Source of the DNA: Hyalella azteca
Lineage: Eukaryota > Arthropoda > Malacostraca > Amphipoda > Hyalellidae
Direction: 5' to 3'
Assembly: GCF_000764305.2 (NCBI RefSeq)
Contig: NW_025932501.1
Span: 62,001 to 126,000 of the forward strand
Length of the DNA: 64,000 bases
Under the pieces are notes generated by a model. The model did not search any database, was not told the origin of the DNA, and saw only the letters and a program-made list of their open reading frames with translations. The stretch's first letter is position 1. The number at the start of each line of letters is the position of its first letter. A program made the translations under genes and the position numbers. Shown here in pieces: positions 1 to 13,350 of this stretch.

Positions 1-3000
1 TCGTTTGTCTTGTGCTTCTTTTTGCTAACCGCAATGGAAGAACACAGATCGGGTTTCCCTAGAGGCAGAGATGCTGAACTGAGGAGCACATAACAGTATT
101 TCTAATCATTCCATCAAACTTATGGCTTCTGGACTTCATTGGGAAAACAGATGATCAGGGAAATTCATCATTGAGGAGGATGAAAAATGCTGGAAGTAGC
201 TCATGTAAAAACGGTCTCTACGTGCTAAGGTATAATCACGTGTGATCATAAACACGACCAGTGTCCGAGATGAGCATGAAGGAAAAGGCAGATGGAGAGG
301 CAGTCCAGAGCCTATTCAGTGAGCTCGTTTCTTGTTGTTCGATCATATTTACAGCAGGCGCCTCAACGAGCCTTTCTCCGTCCCTGTAAATTGCTGAGTG
401 CGATGCCTGATCAATGCTTACAAGTATACGCCTATGGGACATGAACGGTCCAAATGCATTTCTCAAGCACTCCTGCAACTACTAAACCATGCAAACTGCT
501 CACTGAAAAGTAACAAAAATATTCAAGCTTAAAGCGCTGTGCTTGAAACACCAAAGCTCGGGGTTATTGCTTCTCTGAACCCATGTATTTTGGCCCATCA
601 AAATCCTTGTAATCCCATTAAAGATAAATTAAACAACTTCAACTTCACGAGATGTTGAACCAACTTTTGTTGGTCTAAAAATTAGAATTAACTGCCGAAA
701 CACTAAATATTTAAATGAATTTTTCGTCCGAATATAAATAAACATTTGTCCATAACAATGGACCGTAATTCCGAAAATCGAAAAGTTTCGTAAAACATAA
801 ATATTTGCAATTTTGCTCATGACCTCCGTTTCGGTCAGCTGCAAGGTTGCCATTAACTGGTCCAGAATTGCACATAGAATAAAGAAATTTAAGCCAGCAT
901 GCCACTTCTTTGTCGCATTTCTAAACATCAAATTTTACTTGTTTGATTAATTAATTCGGCATCAACAAATTCCGACAGTCTGATTATTTGAGGCCTCAGC
1001 AAAGAGAGAATACGGATCTCATTTAAAAATTCTTAAACATTCGAAAAAGTTTTTAAAGTCGAAATTAAATCCTTCTCTGAGCGTTGTTCCAAATTGAGTT
1101 GCTTTGGCTAATGATAAACTCCAGGACTCGCAAAGAGTGTCACGACTTTGCTTTTCATGAGCCATTCGGGAAAAATTAAAATAAACTTCGGAGTAAAGAG
1201 ATTCTTATCTCGGCAGGGTTTCTTGCTACGTCCGTGCTTAAGTTTCACAAGACAAGTTTGGCATGAATATTAATCTGCACATATGTTCAATTTGGCAAAT
1301 TAGTAGCGTTTTTCGGTAGTAAACCTGGGCACAAGTTGAGACGTTGGTCTTGAAGCACTGTTGTGAAGATTCTCCTGAGCACCAGTCAAATTAGAGGTCA
1401 TAATTTCTCAATACCGCCAGAAGAAAACACGAACTTCTCCTCCCAGAACTCTTGTAACTGGAAGGCGCGTCGCTCCAGGTCAACTTGCACGGCAGTTTAC
1501 GACGAGAGCGCCGCTGCCGTGCGCTGCCCCTCCATATGATTACGGCAACTGGTCAATAGTTTTTTACGTCCTTCAAGTACCTAAGGATAACAGTAGCTCT
1601 AGCTTTAGGAGCTGGAAAAGATTAATGAACGATTTGCAAATGATGAGCGGCTCTTTTTCGAGATCATAGCTAAAGAATCCACATCAATCTATTACAAGTA
1701 CGGGGCTTCGGTGCCCAGGGGATCTTCTTCAGAAAGTGCGGTCACTGACGCGCAAGATAAATGTAATGTTATACTTCCTAAGGGCTTCACTTGACTCAAA
1801 TTTGGAACAGAAATTTTCTCAACATGAGCAACCTGAGGCTCGTAAATAGGCTCTTAGGACGCGAGGGCAATGCTTCTGGAGCTGATCACTAAAAAACAAG
1901 CGGAATGAGTCTTTGTGAATGCGGCACACGCCGTTACTTCCGACGGTTTATAGTAGCCCTAAGAAATGTTTACTGTAAATGACTAGTCCTGTTGAAGCTA
2001 TAGGGCACTTGGAGCCCTCGGAGAGTTTATGGTTGGTACGGTTCTGCAATAAATAATTTACGTTAGCGCATAAGATATTCCGGTCTTTATCGTCATCTGC
2101 ATCATGCGGTCTTTCACACTCTACTGGTAGCATTTAACGGCTCTCGGACTGGATGATTTGTAATACGGTTTTCCCGGTTAAGTGACTTGGGATGAACTGC
2201 AATGTTTCGTACACCCTAGATTAAAATCGTTTAAAAGTAAATCGCTGCGCGTCGCAATGATCGACTCTTTGACTCACCATCACCAAATTGATGAAGAAAG
2301 TCCTACGTTTGTTTACTAAAGGCAGCTGTGCCGAACTTCACTTTATTAAACGCCCACAGAAGCTCTTACGGCCGTTCATTGTTGGTATCCAAGAGACTCG
2401 TTGATCCATAACACTCACAGATATGAGTGGTTCGTTGAGGGTGCTTCTGTAATCGATTCTTCGTAACAAATGAGCGGCATGAAGCGAGCCAAATCCCATC
2501 CCCCAACAATGGCATGGCTTCATGCGATGGGTTTCATTTGTGGCTGAAGTGTTTCTGATTAACTGAGTTTGTTTTGCTGATGACGGTCAGGACGGGTTTT
2601 TAATATCGTTGTGAGTTGTGAGGTCGTGCATAATACTCAATGCATACAGGAACATTTTCGGCTTCGTGGTAGTGTTCTTTTGAATTTTCTATCACGCACT
2701 ATTATTTCATAGCTGGAATACCACTATGAAAGGATTATTTTTGATTGGTAGGATGATTGGTAGGATTGGTATTTTTCAGACCTCACGGATGTGCGAAATC
2801 GACATTCTTATAAATACATGCCTTCATATAATAAGCGACGATAATCATGCATAAGACGATTTCTCTTCTAATCCCGCAGGGATCTCTGCAAAATAAAAAA
2901 TATGATTAGTGAAAAAGAGTTTGAAACTGCATAATAAATTTATGAGGCATTTCTCCATTCATTTCACAAAGAGATGCCTGAAAGAATTTGCAGCCAACCA

Positions 3001-6000
3001 CTAGGTCTATATGGCCATAAAATTAACTCTTCGTTGCAGTCTATAGGTGGAGAAAAATATTACAATGTTCTGCTTTCATCAAATTCAAAGCCTGTCTTCG
3101 ACTACCATAAAACGGAACGTGTTGTTGACGGAACAATGGTATTACAGAACATGTGTTAGCCTTCATATATGATGAAGAAGGTTCTTGTCAGATGGACAAT
3201 TGAGGCTCTGCCAATAGTGTTTACAGACGGCGCTTGCACCAAATCTCTCGTGTTAATGTGTAGTCCATACAAGCTGACCGATGCTCCTGTCATGACTTCA
3301 ATAAAGGGGCATTATTGCTTCGGCGCCACTTCTTCTTAAGAGCTTGCCAGGCTTCTTGTAACGTAAATTGCAACTTTTATTACCAATTATTTTCTATATT
3401 TTTCGAAGAACCTGAGGGACCTTTTTCTTCTTACTTTCCTGATACAAAATTTTAATTCTTTTAATTAAATTTATATTAACGTGCAATTCTTCCATTAAAC
3501 AACAATCTGTTCCTGATAACATACATTCAGGATTTTTTATCTGAAAGCTCGTCGTAATGTTCGTGGGTTAATTCACAAGCAACTTTAGATCATTTATAAA
3601 ATTTGTAGATTAAGTTTAAAATTTTTGTCTTGAAGTCATCTAAACATGTGAATGCCTAGGGAAAAAAAAATTTTTATTCCTTATTTTGGAATCAAACAAG
3701 TTGAAAGAATTTTTTAGGTCATATGAAAATTGAAAAAATTATGACTTATATGTTCCAATATGTTTTACAACCGTTTCTAAATCTTTTGAAGCGACGTCGA
3801 CCAGTCGAAAGCAAACAATCTATGAATTTTTTACCGACCCTGTGTTTGTGAAATTCGCATAATTTCGTTTAGTAATTCTAGATGCAAATAATGATGATAA
3901 TTTGTCAAAGAATGCATCATGAATGCATGCATTGCATTCTTCTATTTACTATGCAGATTTTCCATTCGAAATGTTTTATTTGTCAATTGTGGCCTTCAAG
4001 TTTTGAATTAAGTTCTAATTTCGAATCTTGAAATGAGTGAAAACTAGAATATTTTGGATCGCGCAATTGTAGCAATTTTGTTGAAAATTATATTGTAGTT
4101 GTTCTACAAATTTAAACTTTCGATTATTGAAATATTATGTTGATTTATTTATTTATTTGTTTAATAAAAATAATGCAGTGATTGACGAGGTGAGTCGATA
4201 ATACGTTAAAAGGATTTAAATGACGTTAATCAATTCTATAATTTAGTGAAGTGGATTAATTAATTGATAAATTAATGCAAGAGGTGATTCAATGTAAAAA
4301 TTTAATGAATCTGGTGAATCAATGTAATAAAAATTATATGTGGTGAATCAATGGTACTCGTATTAATTAATTCATGTCATTAATACATTGATGCATAAAC
4401 TGTTTTTATTTTAAGCATTTTTTTTATTATTTTAAAACGGTTTAATAGTATATATAATTCTAATACCTAAAAATGTTGTAAATCATAATCCTTTATTCTG
4501 CCCTCCACTCGTGCCTGAAATCCTAAACTTCTGAACTGGTGAGGAAATATTTATTGCTTATTCGACAAGATCTAATCGTTAAGTATTTACAAATCGATGT
4601 GGGACTTTCTGTGCATCATCAAATTATCCTTCTAGTCTATGAGGAGGTGTTTATTTTGCGTATTCTATATACCTCCTTAAATAGCGTTCCAATAAATAGT
4701 ATTGTAATGAAATTGAAATGAATATCTCAATCTCAGCAGGATAATTGTCTCAATCTGAATAAATTAACTTCTAAAATATTGTCAATCGGCGCTCAGCACT
4801 GGCTCACTTACCTTTTATAATTGAAGCAGAACCTTTTTCCAGGTTTTGATTGTGTTATTTGAAATCATGCAGTGGGTAAGAATTTTTAAAAATCCCTGGA
4901 ATCTATCTGTTGAATAGGAAATTTTTGAATAATCGTACTTATTTTTCATTAAATAATGTCTATACCAAGAGAAATGGCATGACAGATTCGCGGGTCGTAA
5001 TGGCTGAAGCTAGTGTGACGAAACTAACACCGTCTCATTTCAAGAGTGCATAAAGAATGCAAACGAAGAAGTTGATCATGCATTTAAGCTTATGATGGCG
5101 TACTGGTATGAATTAAACTCTTCTTCCTCGTGTGCTCATTATTTACGGTGGCGAGCATCACGTACATTTTGCTTGTCCGTAAATACATGGATTTGTCTGC
5201 ACTATAACGATAATAATTACGGCGATGGTGCCATCTCACACCGCAGATGTCAAACATCACATATGAATGCCAGTTTAGCAGCAGCGTGGGCAATGGGCAT
5301 CAGCTCTCAAAAACTACGAAAATTGCAGAAGGAAAGTCATTTAAAGACTGACCGTCCAGCGGAAATAAATTTTTTAAATTAAAATTGATAAGATTTCCGA
5401 CCTTACTCAGGTCTAATTGAATTTTATTTATTCTGTCAGCCGAGGAAAATTCATGAACAGCGCTGACTACTTCGAAGCTTCTAACAACTCCAAAGGACGA
5501 CTGAACTGTAGCGATGTGAGGACAAGCTTCTCTTTTTTGCTCGCTACCCTAATTACCTCTTAAGATCGAAATTAGCCTCTGCCAAGGCAGTATGGTTCCA
5601 GTCTGATGGAGAAGGTGGCGATGTGACTTGGAGAATGGCGCAAAAGGGACGTAAAAAAGAAGGTTTGGCTGCCCCGGATATTGATGGAAAGGAAAGACGA
5701 AATTATATTCAAGACACAGGCATAAAAAGTGATTGGTTAATAATGAGTGGGGTAATTAGAAGTTTCGTGCGGATGATCAGGGATTTAAGTTCGAGTCTGT
5801 AACAGGAGAGATTCCACTAGAAAATAATGGAACGGTGAAAAACGAAGAACCTTTGTATCTGGGCCCTTATTTGAAATCACAGTAGAGAGTCTGAGAGATG
5901 GTAGATCCATACGTAGGCTTGTAATTCGGGTTCATCAGTGGCTAAGATGTGTATGGGGTTGGGGTTGGATGTGTAGTGGGCGGGCGTGTTACAAGAAGCA

Positions 6001-9000
6001 ATGATGCGGCGCTGGGTAGTCGTTAAAGAGCTAATATGTCAACATGTCGCCGACGCCTATGGCCGCAGTGCACTCGATTGTATTAGAATGAAATTCTTTT
6101 CTTGGACGCTTGTCTCCGACGTAAAGGCGTTCGCTAGAAAAATTAGTTTGCAGTCAGAGGCCCCCGGTGAAATATTACCTTGAGCATTAACTCGTGTCGC
6201 ACAGGCCGTTCATATATAATAGGCTGTTCCCTCCTCTGATTATTTTTGGTCGTCCAGAATTAACTATTAGGAAAGTTTGCCACATCTTATGTCTGAATTC
6301 ATTAGATTTTTGTTCTTATGAAAAATCATGATAGATAGAAAGTTTCACCTGGACTTCATATTAATATTATTATTATTTTCATCATGAAAATGTAAAATTT
6401 AGGCAACACCATAGTTCGTAATTTCAACTTCCTACGTTCATCTCGATTAGAAAATTTTGACTCTAGTAAAGTTCACCGAGGATCATACCAGAGACTCGTC
6501 CACCCATTAGTTGTAGTTCATGACTTAATGAGCCATTCAAATAAGCGAGACAATAAATTGATGGTTCATCATCTTTAGATTTGACGGTGCATTCTTTATT
6601 TTAGTACGTATATAAAATTAACTTCCATTAATACAGATTCGAATCAGTAAATTCTCCTTCTCGGGAATTTTTGATCTTGAATATTTACATATGATCCATT
6701 TCTGGTGTATCTGCGTACAATTTTTTAGTAATTATCTTATCCCGACTATATAATTATATTTTTCGTATGAGTCATCTAATTTGAACGCCGAGTTTTCAAG
6801 TCTTCGCTCCGTAGGTCTAAATTTATTGTGTATCATTCAATCTATTTCCCTCACATTTTTTTTATCTTGATAGCGCATGACTCGGGGTTATATGGTTTGA
6901 TGCTGTGTACGAGTATTGTGTAAGTGTAAAACGTCGTAGTTTGAAAATTCAAGGTATAACTTTGTTCGCTGTTTTATTCAAAGTTCGAACTATTTCTTAT
7001 TTTTTAACGCATTTCTAAAAATTCGATCCGTCATCAACTTCAGAAAACCGAATCTTTTTTAATTGTTAAACATCAACAATCATTTCTGATCTCTGAGATA
7101 GAAAATATTCTTTCGAATCTTCAATATCACCAAATGCATGGAAAATTAGGAGGCTCTCCAACGGCGCTAGCAGGACGCCTGCAGTGATCGAGCATTACAA
7201 TACGCAATTAAAACAAGGTTAAGATAAGAATTTTAATAAATATTTTATAACTCGTGTTATGTCAAAATGATACACCGATATTTCGCTGCATTAATTCGTT
7301 GTTAATGAGACTACTTAACTCGAGGCGCCTACGCAGCGCGGCTCGCACACTGATGAGGTTTGACTACCACCAATCAATTTATGTGCACGCACCAACTACA
7401 TGAACTATTTTAATGACCATTTATGTCTAGCCGCAAACATAATCATGTCACATCATTTCCTAAAGACCCGAGTCTTACGCAGGTCTTAAAAATCATCATC
7501 GGATTAATGTTGGCCATGGGAAGGCCCATGCCCCGGCTTTCCCAATTCTCTTACGATATTTACCAGTGTAGGTGAGTCATTATTGAACCATGTAAGAATT
7601 TATCGTCTGCGATCGTTCAGAACTTTATGATCAAGTGTAATAGATGCAAAAGCTGCCAAAAAGAGACCACCGAAATGCAAATGAGGTCTCGGTAGCGAAC
7701 TCCACGATTAGCCACGGACTCGAGTTTGTGGTTAGGTCGTCAGACAATTTCTGGCGCGCAGGGATTGTCTGACTTGTGCGCGACCTTCAGAAGAGATTTC
7801 AGAAGCGTTTATGTCCCACACTTTTGTGAAGGATTCTTATCATCAGGACATCGTTGAAGAGGCAAGAATCTTTTCATTGCACAAAAGTCCAGTCAGGTAT
7901 TTTGCTCGTTGTATAACAGAGATGTTCAATGAGCTGTAACAGATCATCCAAGTATATTACTGGTTGTACATAAGAGATTTTATGGTTCATTGGTATGAGA
8001 TCAGTCAGGTATGTAGCAGAAATTAGCTGTTTTTATTCAGATGACTTTCTATTAAATCGGAGTCAGTGGTTTTCACCAAACTTTCTAAAGATTTTTCACG
8101 GACAGTAATCGCCTTTATTATAAAAAAATTATAACCGACTGATTTGAATTAAATGCTAAATTAACGCCATTCAACGACTTGTAAGGTGAAATTTTTATTA
8201 TTACATCGCTATAATACACAGAGGGAAAATATAAGTAGAATATTTCATTTTTTTTTTATATTTGCTGCTCATAATTTGCCCATATATACATTATGTTTAA
8301 ATCTCTAGCTTTGTTCTCGTTCCAAAAATGACTACAAAATTACTTGAATTCTATATAGATGAAAATAAAATAATCTTAGCACGATATGGTGATTTTAATT
8401 AATTGTAATGGAAATTAAACACTGTGTTAGTTCGCTCATCGCTAGCATATGTGTTCATATGTTTCACCTTTCCCCCTTGTTAATTTTAAACAGAAATGAG
8501 AACGATTCTTTTGCTGTTGAAGCAATTACTGAATGCGCGAGTTTTATCCATTTAAGTTGAGCCAATATTGAGGGTAATTTTAGAGGCAGCGATGCGGTGT
8601 GGCTGGAATATCTGACACCAGCTCCTGGTTTGAGGTGTGAAGCGAGAGGCCCTGGCATGGATTGCCTTCGTCCAACCAAAGGACAGAAAAAGTCGAACAT
8701 CATCTCTTGAAAACCAGTTAATTGTGCTGGAATCGCCACAGCCCTGCTATTTACAGCAAAGATTTAAAACTTGATTTAGCTGCTGCTCAGTAATCCGTCA
8801 AAATTAACTGATCCTCTGAGAGCTATACGGCTTTTTGCTTCAGATTAACGCGAAGTGAGCAACGGTTGCTGGAGAGAAGAAAACAACTGACGTCATCAGT
8901 GCAGAGATGTGGCCTGATATTATATGGAAACCACGAAAATATTTTCGATGATAATTTTGCGCTGTAGGGGCGATCAAAGAAGATGGCTTTTATGTCGATG

Positions 9001-9255
9001 TACGAGTGAAACTGCAGAATGTTGCATGGTGATACTGAAAGTGTTGCAAACAGAATCTTCGAATCACCCGTGTACAATTATTTAATTCCAGCTGAAATCA
9101 TTGCGTGATACGAGTAGTATTCATGGAGGCATCGTATATTTAGCAATAAGATTATCCGAGCATCTACGTCATTTGGTTGTCCCATTACTGCGAGAAACAG
9201 GAAAACATTAAAAGCTAAGTTAGGTCGTTATATAAAATGTATACGATTGTCGTGA
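1..9255. other. AT-rich stretch without recognisable genes
   Basis: No reading frame here exceeds about 100 codons and none resembles a known protein. Small local repeats are visible: three near-copies of ATTGGTAGGA around 2744-2772; three GGTGAWTCAATG motifs spaced about 30 bp at 4283, 4313 and 4342; a nested inverted repeat built on GAATGCA/TGCATTC at 3910-3938; and short ATT runs near 6361. A stop-to-stop open stretch at about 5512-5802 (96 codons, plus strand) is preceded by a pyrimidine-rich tract ending in AAG near 5563, but runs of this length are expected by chance in this much DNA. I see no RNA gene or promoter I can support. Confidence 0.6.
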
Positions 9256-9259
9256 ACTT

Positions 9260-9332
9260 AACATTATTACTTTATTTATGGATACATTTTTGCAATAACA
9301 TTATTGTTTTATTTACGTATACATTTATGCAA
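9260..9332. repeat. 37-bp tandem duplication
   Basis: Two adjacent copies of an AT-rich sequence start with AACATTATT and end with TGCAA, beginning at 9260 and 9297. They differ at a handful of positions. This is a local duplication with no coding signal. Confidence 0.7.
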
Positions 9333-9976
9333 GAAAGTGCGTACAGGTTGAGAGAGGAGTGTGGGAGGAGTGGGGGCAGATGTAGCGAGGGTCTTGCAGA
9401 TAATTGTTCTCGTCGAGAGGATGAACGCAATGTGCGGTAATGATTCTTTTGTTCGATCTTATCGCCTGATCTTGCCCAGGTCAGTACGGTGCTTTTACGC
9501 CCGGTCCTTTATAACTAAATGTACCTACTGTTTTCTCTCATTGAACAGATTCTTTTTACTATGGAAGAGAGGCACAACATCATTCATTTAAGAGGGCTTT
9601 GCTTTTGTTCAGCTCAAGTGAGTCGATGTAAGAATACGTCTTTTTTTTCTTGTACTCCACGTTTCCTCAGCGAATGCTGGATGAGTGAGCAATAATATTT
9701 TATGGAATAATGATGCATTTTATTGTGTTCCATTAGTCCAGCAATGACGAAAAAATCAATAGTTATATTTTAATAAACTATATTTAATGTTATTCGCATG
9801 TTAAGTATTACATGTATTATGAATTCAGAGTACTATAATATAAGCACGTGTAGATTCACAAATGTTGTCCAACTTGCAGAAATGAGACCCAAGGGGTTAA
9901 AAGTATTCAACGTATTTCGCCTTTTGCTTTTTAGCTTCCATGTCGATTGCGGTTAAATAACTAATTCTTCAAATAG

Positions 9977-10109
9977 GACGACATTGAACGAAATTTATTC
10001 TGATATAAAGATATCAGTGCGTTGGATCAGTGATGTCGTCACAGATATCAGTGCAAACAAGACGACATTGAACGAAATTGATTCTAATATAAAGATATCG
10101 GTGCGTTGG
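9977..10109. repeat. Direct repeat, 49-bp copies offset by 84 bp
   Basis: A 49-bp sequence beginning GACGACATTGAACGAAAT and ending GCGTTGG occurs at 9977-10025 and again at 10061-10109 with only about four mismatches. The spacer also carries an extra GATATCAGTGC near 10044. The unit appears to be 84 bp, duplicated once. It produces a repeating peptide (RTDIFI.E) in the minus-strand frame, which is an artefact of the duplication and not evidence of a gene. Confidence 0.85.
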
Positions 10110-10505
10110 TTCATTATTAAATGATCATCATTGATTTTTACAAGGTTCATTATTTTCAGCAGGGTTGATGTATCATGAAAATTATAGTTCGTTGGTGCCG
10201 GTGAAATTAATTCACATGGCTGACAATTCCATGACAAAATAAATAATTTCTTAACAACATGAGATTACAATACAAACATGAAAGATCGGACAGCAAATAT
10301 CACGTACCACAATATAAGCGCAGTTTGACAGACTTCAATTTATTGAATTAGCCATACAGAGTTTAAATGAAAGCTTTTCGATTGGGTCAAGTCGGCATTT
10401 TCCTGAGAATAAAGTAAAATATAGGTCTATTGAGAAGCATGGTAGTGATTCTGTGAGTTTAAGCCCCTATGCAACTTTTGTGCGTTTAAAACCCTTTGTT
10501 CTTTT

Positions 10506-10582
10506 AAACCTATAGAACGTTAACAGGTAGGCACTGCTAACGTTTAGCAGCAAACCTATAAAACGTTAGCAGGTCAGCACTG
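10506..10582. repeat. Direct repeat, 31-bp copies offset by 46 bp
   Basis: AAACCTATARAACGTTARCAGG followed by a shared tail ending GCACTG is found at 10506-10536 and 10552-10582, with three mismatches. A shorter version of the CTAACGTTTAGCAG core lies between them, giving a small nest of related motifs. Confidence 0.8.
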
Positions 10583-10943
10583 TGATTTTATAGCATGAGG
10601 TTGATTAGTGTTTCTTTGGCTGGTGGCCGACGAAGAGTCGTCCGTGATTCACGGCTGATTAGCTATAAGGTAACTGTTCTTTTTCTCTATTGGAGTGCGA
10701 CGACGTAGCTGCAGATCCGTTGTGTTTCCTTGGACAATCACGAGCGACTTGCAGACTTGATGAGTTCTTTTCTGATTTTGTTCGCTGCCAATTAGTTGCT
10801 TTGATCCTTAACTCGAGTGAGGCCGTGACTCAGCGCCTGCCTGCCTGGCTCCGTACAGCCTGTCCACGGCCTAACATTCCTCGTGATATTCATCGTCTTC
10901 CTGCTGCTCGCCGTTCTTTTCCTACTCATAAGATATATAATTC

Positions 10944-11264
10944 TTGTCCCATACTGTTCCTTGTCCCCCAGTCACTCGTCATCCTCCTATACGCATAATT
11001 TTTTCTCCATATTCCTTCCCTTCCGTTTATTCGCTTGCATGCCATTTCTTCTCGCTTCGAATCACCGACATGTGGAACAGCCTCCCCGATTATATCGTTG
11101 GCGCTCTAAGTGTGAATGCGTTCAAGAACAGACTAGATAAAGCTATGGAAAATATATGTTCAGATTTGAAATGCCTAGCACCATATCGAACCCGGTGGAA
11201 GTCGAGTAGCTACTTCCAACAATCGTTAGTCATGAAAAGATCCGGTGAAATGAAACGATTTTAG
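10944..11264 (+). pseudogene. Non-LTR retrotransposon reverse transcriptase, C-terminal remnant
   Basis: The 106-codon plus-strand frame contains, from about 11040, the residue pattern CHFFSLRITDMWNSLP followed by DYIVGALSVN and AFKNRLDK. This is the conserved tail that follows the reverse transcriptase domain in many animal non-LTR (LINE) retrotransposons of the CR1/L2/Jockey-like groups: F-F-S-x-R-x-x-x-x-W-N-S-L-P, then S-V-x-x-F-K-x-x-L-D. The catalytic YADD block and the endonuclease are absent, and the sequence upstream is in other frames, so this is a 5'-truncated, broken copy. The frame stops at 11262-11264, which probably marks the original ORF2 end. The following GC-richer 100 bp (with GGCGCCAGGCC and CAGCGCCGAG) may be its 3' UTR. 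The exact clade cannot be fixed from so short a fragment. I am fairly sure of the family and not of the outer limits; the plus-strand frame before about 11030 may be unrelated. Confidence 0.72.
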
Positions 11265-13245
11265 ATCTTCTTTGAACAAGGCGCGAAAAGGAAAAGAATC
11301 GGCGCCAGGCCACATCATGCAGGCCTACACTTCAGCGCCGAGATCACTATGTTATTTTAGGTTATGCCCACCCTCGTCCTCTTCCCATTCTAACTTCGCA
11401 TTTTGCTCATATTTGGTCTACTATTCGCTTTAAATTTTCTTCATAACTTATGTAATCAATATTATGCCACATTCTTATTTTGCTTTGAGTGTGGCTTTTG
11501 CCGAAAATTTCACCTGTGGGCTTTTCTTCGTTTACCTCTTATCTTTCCTCGTCATTTTCATGAATCTCTACTTTCCTCTTGATCTTCTTTTGGTCCTCAC
11601 TCTTTCATTGGTATATAAAATTGAATCCTGTTCTTCATTCCCCTTTTCGGCTTCCCACCTGTCTTTATTCGCCTTTGTCCGTTCGTGTCTCCACCCTCAT
11701 GCCTTTCGTTATAAACGGATATTTTACATTAACCTTTCTATTATTATTTCGTATCTTCCAATTACATTTTTACATTGAATTTCATGAGTTAGAGCGGTTT
11801 TGTTGTGTCCCGGGGCATGCCATTATACGCGCCCCATTCTACTCAGGGAGAAACATATGGGATCAGGCGGGGTCGGCGCAATTCAACCAATTAGAAGACA
11901 CTTAATTACGCACGCACAACACTTCATGCTCGAGAGATTTTGCCGCGGTGCAAGCTTCTGCAGTGTTGGGCACCGCCTGAGATGCCGTGACACGACAATA
12001 AGTGCGCCTAATGGCCAGTGTGCTGGGCTAACGCATTAGTTTCCATTATTCGCCCTTCACGATAATACCATGCATGAATGTGCTCAGTATGGCGATTAAA
12101 TAATCCTTGCAGGTAATGATAGTCAAGTCAACGGTGGCCCTTAATCGACTATTGGTGAGCCAACCTTGTTCCGAAGATAATTCTTCGCGGGATATTTGCC
12201 CTTAAAAGGCTTTGAATTGCGTTCTCTTCTCTCGCCGTAAACTAATAAGTTGAGTCTCTCTGGTCAATGGACCGCATCGGGCATAGCATAAAAATGCATC
12301 GGAATATTTTCCGATCACCGATTGACTTTTAATTGCGTGCAAGTTTTCATGACACTCCCACAAAAAGCTACACCGTTACGAACTCGTAAAACTTCGATCG
12401 CAAGCATGTCATTACGATGGTAGTTTTTGCACCGCCAGATCATTATACGCCAAAGGTCCATGATGTCAGATGAAATTACTTTCAACTACTGAATGCCCAT
12501 AAATTTTTTGCCTTCACATTAATTGCCTACCAAAGTCCTAATACCATTTGCTTATGGAAACCTAACTGGAGCAAACAATGACGCTTCAAATTTTCTTTGA
12601 TATGTAAGCTTTTTGTTGCGGTGGCGACATCTGAATCAGAAACAAGGTTCCAGATTTCTGCAGCCAAGATGACCGAGCAAGCGCACACAACAAAGAAAGT
12701 TGCCTCCAGTTTTCCTTGATGTCAGGAGTTGAGTTGATCAGAATTGATGGGTGTCGCAAGTAGCAGAATTTATGACAGTGTGACGTGTTATTAGAGAGCA
12801 GGACAATCTCGTGTTGCAGCGGATGAGGCATCGCGGCTGATACCAAGACAATATTCCATTTGCCTCTTGCTCGTGTACTCTTCCATGATTCATTATCCCT
12901 TTTGTTCATTTGTAGATTTACTTTGTATTGTTGCTCTTGTTTGAAAATATTCTTAGAACAGTTCTTCCATTACTTCTTGTTGATTATCATGCTTCATTTT
13001 TTTTGCTTACAATGTTTTGCTTGACTCAATAGCAATACGCACGAGAGTTACATTTTTTAATCTATCTAGTTTCCATACCCGTTAGTGATATTTAGTGATA
13101 TGCGTCAATAGTCACCATTGAGGAATAAATCGATGAATCGGTATGTATACGGCTGGAAGTAATACAACTTTTAAATCAGGAAAAACGGTTATCTAAATAT
13201 TTATATAATAAATAGTATAGTATTCTGTTTTATAGATTAGTACAT
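11265..13245. other. No recognisable gene; possible retrotransposon 3' UTR at the left end
   Basis: The first roughly 150 bp may belong to the retrotransposon remnant. From 11340 to 11780 the plus strand is pyrimidine-rich (CT-biased), which keeps several overlapping frames open without meaningful protein content. The rest is ordinary AT-rich sequence with frames of up to about 107 codons that resemble nothing I know. Confidence 0.5.
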
Positions 13246-13249
13246 AGTA

Positions 13250-13350
13250 TAGTTGTATCGGCGCTGAAGAAAATAAGCTCGTGACCCGTTACCGATTCTT
13301 GTGCTTTTCGTGTTCACAGGATATCTAAAAACTGGCCTTTTGACGGGATA
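13250..13350. repeat. Dispersed repeat copy A (partner at 29.45 kb)
   Basis: This shares an ordered set of blocks with 29448-29541: CATAGTATAGT near the start, then TCGGC, then CCGATTCTTGTRCTTTTC, then ACTGGCCTT followed by GACGG. The blocks appear in the same order and orientation with small indels, so the two are probably diverged copies of one element of about 95-100 bp. No terminal repeats or target duplications are obvious. The family is not recognised. Confidence 0.5.

Noticed and set aside
5512..5802. 96-codon open stretch following a splice-acceptor-like tract
   Set aside because: Many stop-free runs of this length are expected by chance in six frames of 64 kb; no family resemblance or donor site was found.
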